64,000 nucleotides of DNA from an uncultured Bacteroides sp. (GTDB lineage: Bacteria; Bacteroidota; Bacteroidia; Bacteroidales; UBA932), in NCBI GenBank assembly GCA_900543205.1, contig UQQM01000008.1, positions 1 to 64,000 of the forward strand, written 5' to 3'. Both the position numbers and the translations under genes were made by a program. A model generated the notes under the pieces. The model ran no database searches and was not told the origin of the DNA. It saw only the letters and a list, made by a program, of their open reading frames with translations. This document shows positions 63,417 to 64,000 of this stretch, one piece after another (position 1 is the stretch's first letter; each line of letters begins with the position of its first letter).

Positions 63417-64000
63417 ATGAAGAAAAACAGATTATTTACGACAATATGCCTCATGGCGGCCACCCTGCTCACCGCCTGCACGCAGGATGAACTGGCGGAA
63501 CAGGGTGCGGCTTTGCCCGACGGCGAATAGCCCTTGCAGATAGGCAGCGTAAGCATCACCGCGGAGGCGAGCGAGGAGCCGTGGACGCGCGTTGGCGAGA
63601 ACGAGGACGGCAGCGGCAATGATTATGAGGGCATAGGAGCAGGCATCGGCGGCGCGGGCGATGGTGAGGTTGGCACGCTTACCATACAAGACGCCACCGT
63701 GCATACCTATGGGGGCAGCAATTCTTCCAGCTTCGCCCCGGGCATAGGGGTCGGCTTCAATAGTAGGGATGGAATTTACGCATCCGCGTTGCCCAAGGTC
63801 GTTGTCAGCAATTCCATCATCCACACCCATCGTGGAGGCGGCAATGCCGATTACATCGGGTGGACCGGGTCCACATCGGGCACAGGTGGCGGCACAAACT
63901 CCATACAGGCAGGCGCGGATGGCAGCATCACCAACAGCACCGTCTATTGCTACACGGGCGATACGCTGGACAAGACGGTGACGTATGATGCCAGCGGCAA
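63417..64000 (+). pseudogene. Fimbrillin-like adhesin gene interrupted by a TAG codon, cut by window edge
   Basis: ATG 63417 opens a lipoprotein signal with lipobox (MKKNRLFTTICLMAATLLTAC, Cys at about 21) followed by TQDELAEQGAALPDGE, the leader region of Bacteroidetes fimbrillin-type surface proteins. Codon 38 is TAG (63528-63530), where such leaders usually have Tyr (GEYPL). Downstream the same frame stays open for about 156 codons to the window end: PLQIGSVSITAEASEEPWTR, then a Gly-rich segment (GIGAGIGGAGDGEVGTLTIQD) unlike fimbrillin cores. Read as a single nonsense mutation, a phase switch or a sequence error. The C-terminus is beyond the window. Confidence 0.8.

Noticed and set aside
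63528..63530. Amber recoding as explanation of the in-frame TAG
   Set aside because: Several intact genes in the window end in TAG (macroglobulin-like gene, U32 gene, truB), so TAG is used as an ordinary stop here.

Overview
The window looks like a chromosome segment from a GC-rich member of the Bacteroidales. Three things support this. Promoters carry the Bacteroidetes -7 box (TAnnTTTG), often with a TTTG/TTG -33 element 19-21 bp upstream. There is no Shine-Dalgarno pattern ahead of genes. The gene set is typical of the phylum: PPDK, a putative porin of the Porin_10 type, fimbrillin, a SusR-like regulator and DUF4143-type ATPases. The strongly G/C-biased third codon positions and the 16S sequence would fit a Rikenellaceae-like or uncultured lineage, but I cannot name a genus from sequence alone.

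Layout. 1-1377: 16S rRNA (minus strand, 3' end cut by the window edge) with two tandem rRNA promoters. 1.8-12.4 kb: housekeeping genes (groEL, groES, a SpoU rRNA/tRNA methyltransferase, glyA, ppdK, a PIN-PhoH ATPase, an unusual PurL-like protein, folC). 12.4-17.6 kb: a large secreted alpha-2-macroglobulin-like protein. 17.6-25.8 kb: uridine kinase-like gene and uvrA (coupled), then EamA transporter, S41 protease, recO and U32 protein. 25.8-31.2 kb: two accessory AAA ATPases placed among rdgB, a prenyl synthase gene and rsgA. Both ATPase genes overlap the 3' end of a convergent housekeeping gene, and both have palindromes in their control regions. 31.2-35.2 kb: rnr and gltX, divergent. 35.2-38.2 kb: a decayed or non-coding region with tandem repeats, gene scraps and possible small ORFs, interrupted by rpiB and truB. 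38.2-42.2 kb: a membrane-bound SusR-like regulator and an Fsr-like MFS exporter.

42.3-48.9 kb holds a TetR-lipoprotein-adaptor-RND-TolC efflux operon in which nearly every junction is an ATGA overlap. 49-50.7 kb has mscS and a TauE/SafE exporter. 50.8-57.5 kb is a second, opposite-strand exporter operon of the YbhGFSR type (TetR, TolC, HlyD, two ABC ATPases, two ABC-2 permeases) with a clear TetR-type operator. 57.7-63 kb is a cell-wall group: a MurU-like nucleotidyltransferase and AmgK-like sugar kinase, divergent from a putative porin and an MltF-like lytic transglycosylase. The window ends in a fimbrillin-like adhesin gene broken by a single amber codon.

The most unusual signals are: (i) a cluster of three palindromes sharing a GTTGC-N6-GC(A/G)AC core upstream of an orphan ATPase (31.09-31.21 kb), and a different palindrome in the leader of the other ATPase (27.13 kb); (ii) the in-frame TAG in the fimbrillin-like gene; (iii) a degenerate PurL/AIR-synthase-like protein in an apparent operon with PhoH; (iv) a UvrA with half of its first zinc site missing; (v) repeated -7 boxes only 5-9 nt before start codons, predicting leaderless mRNAs.
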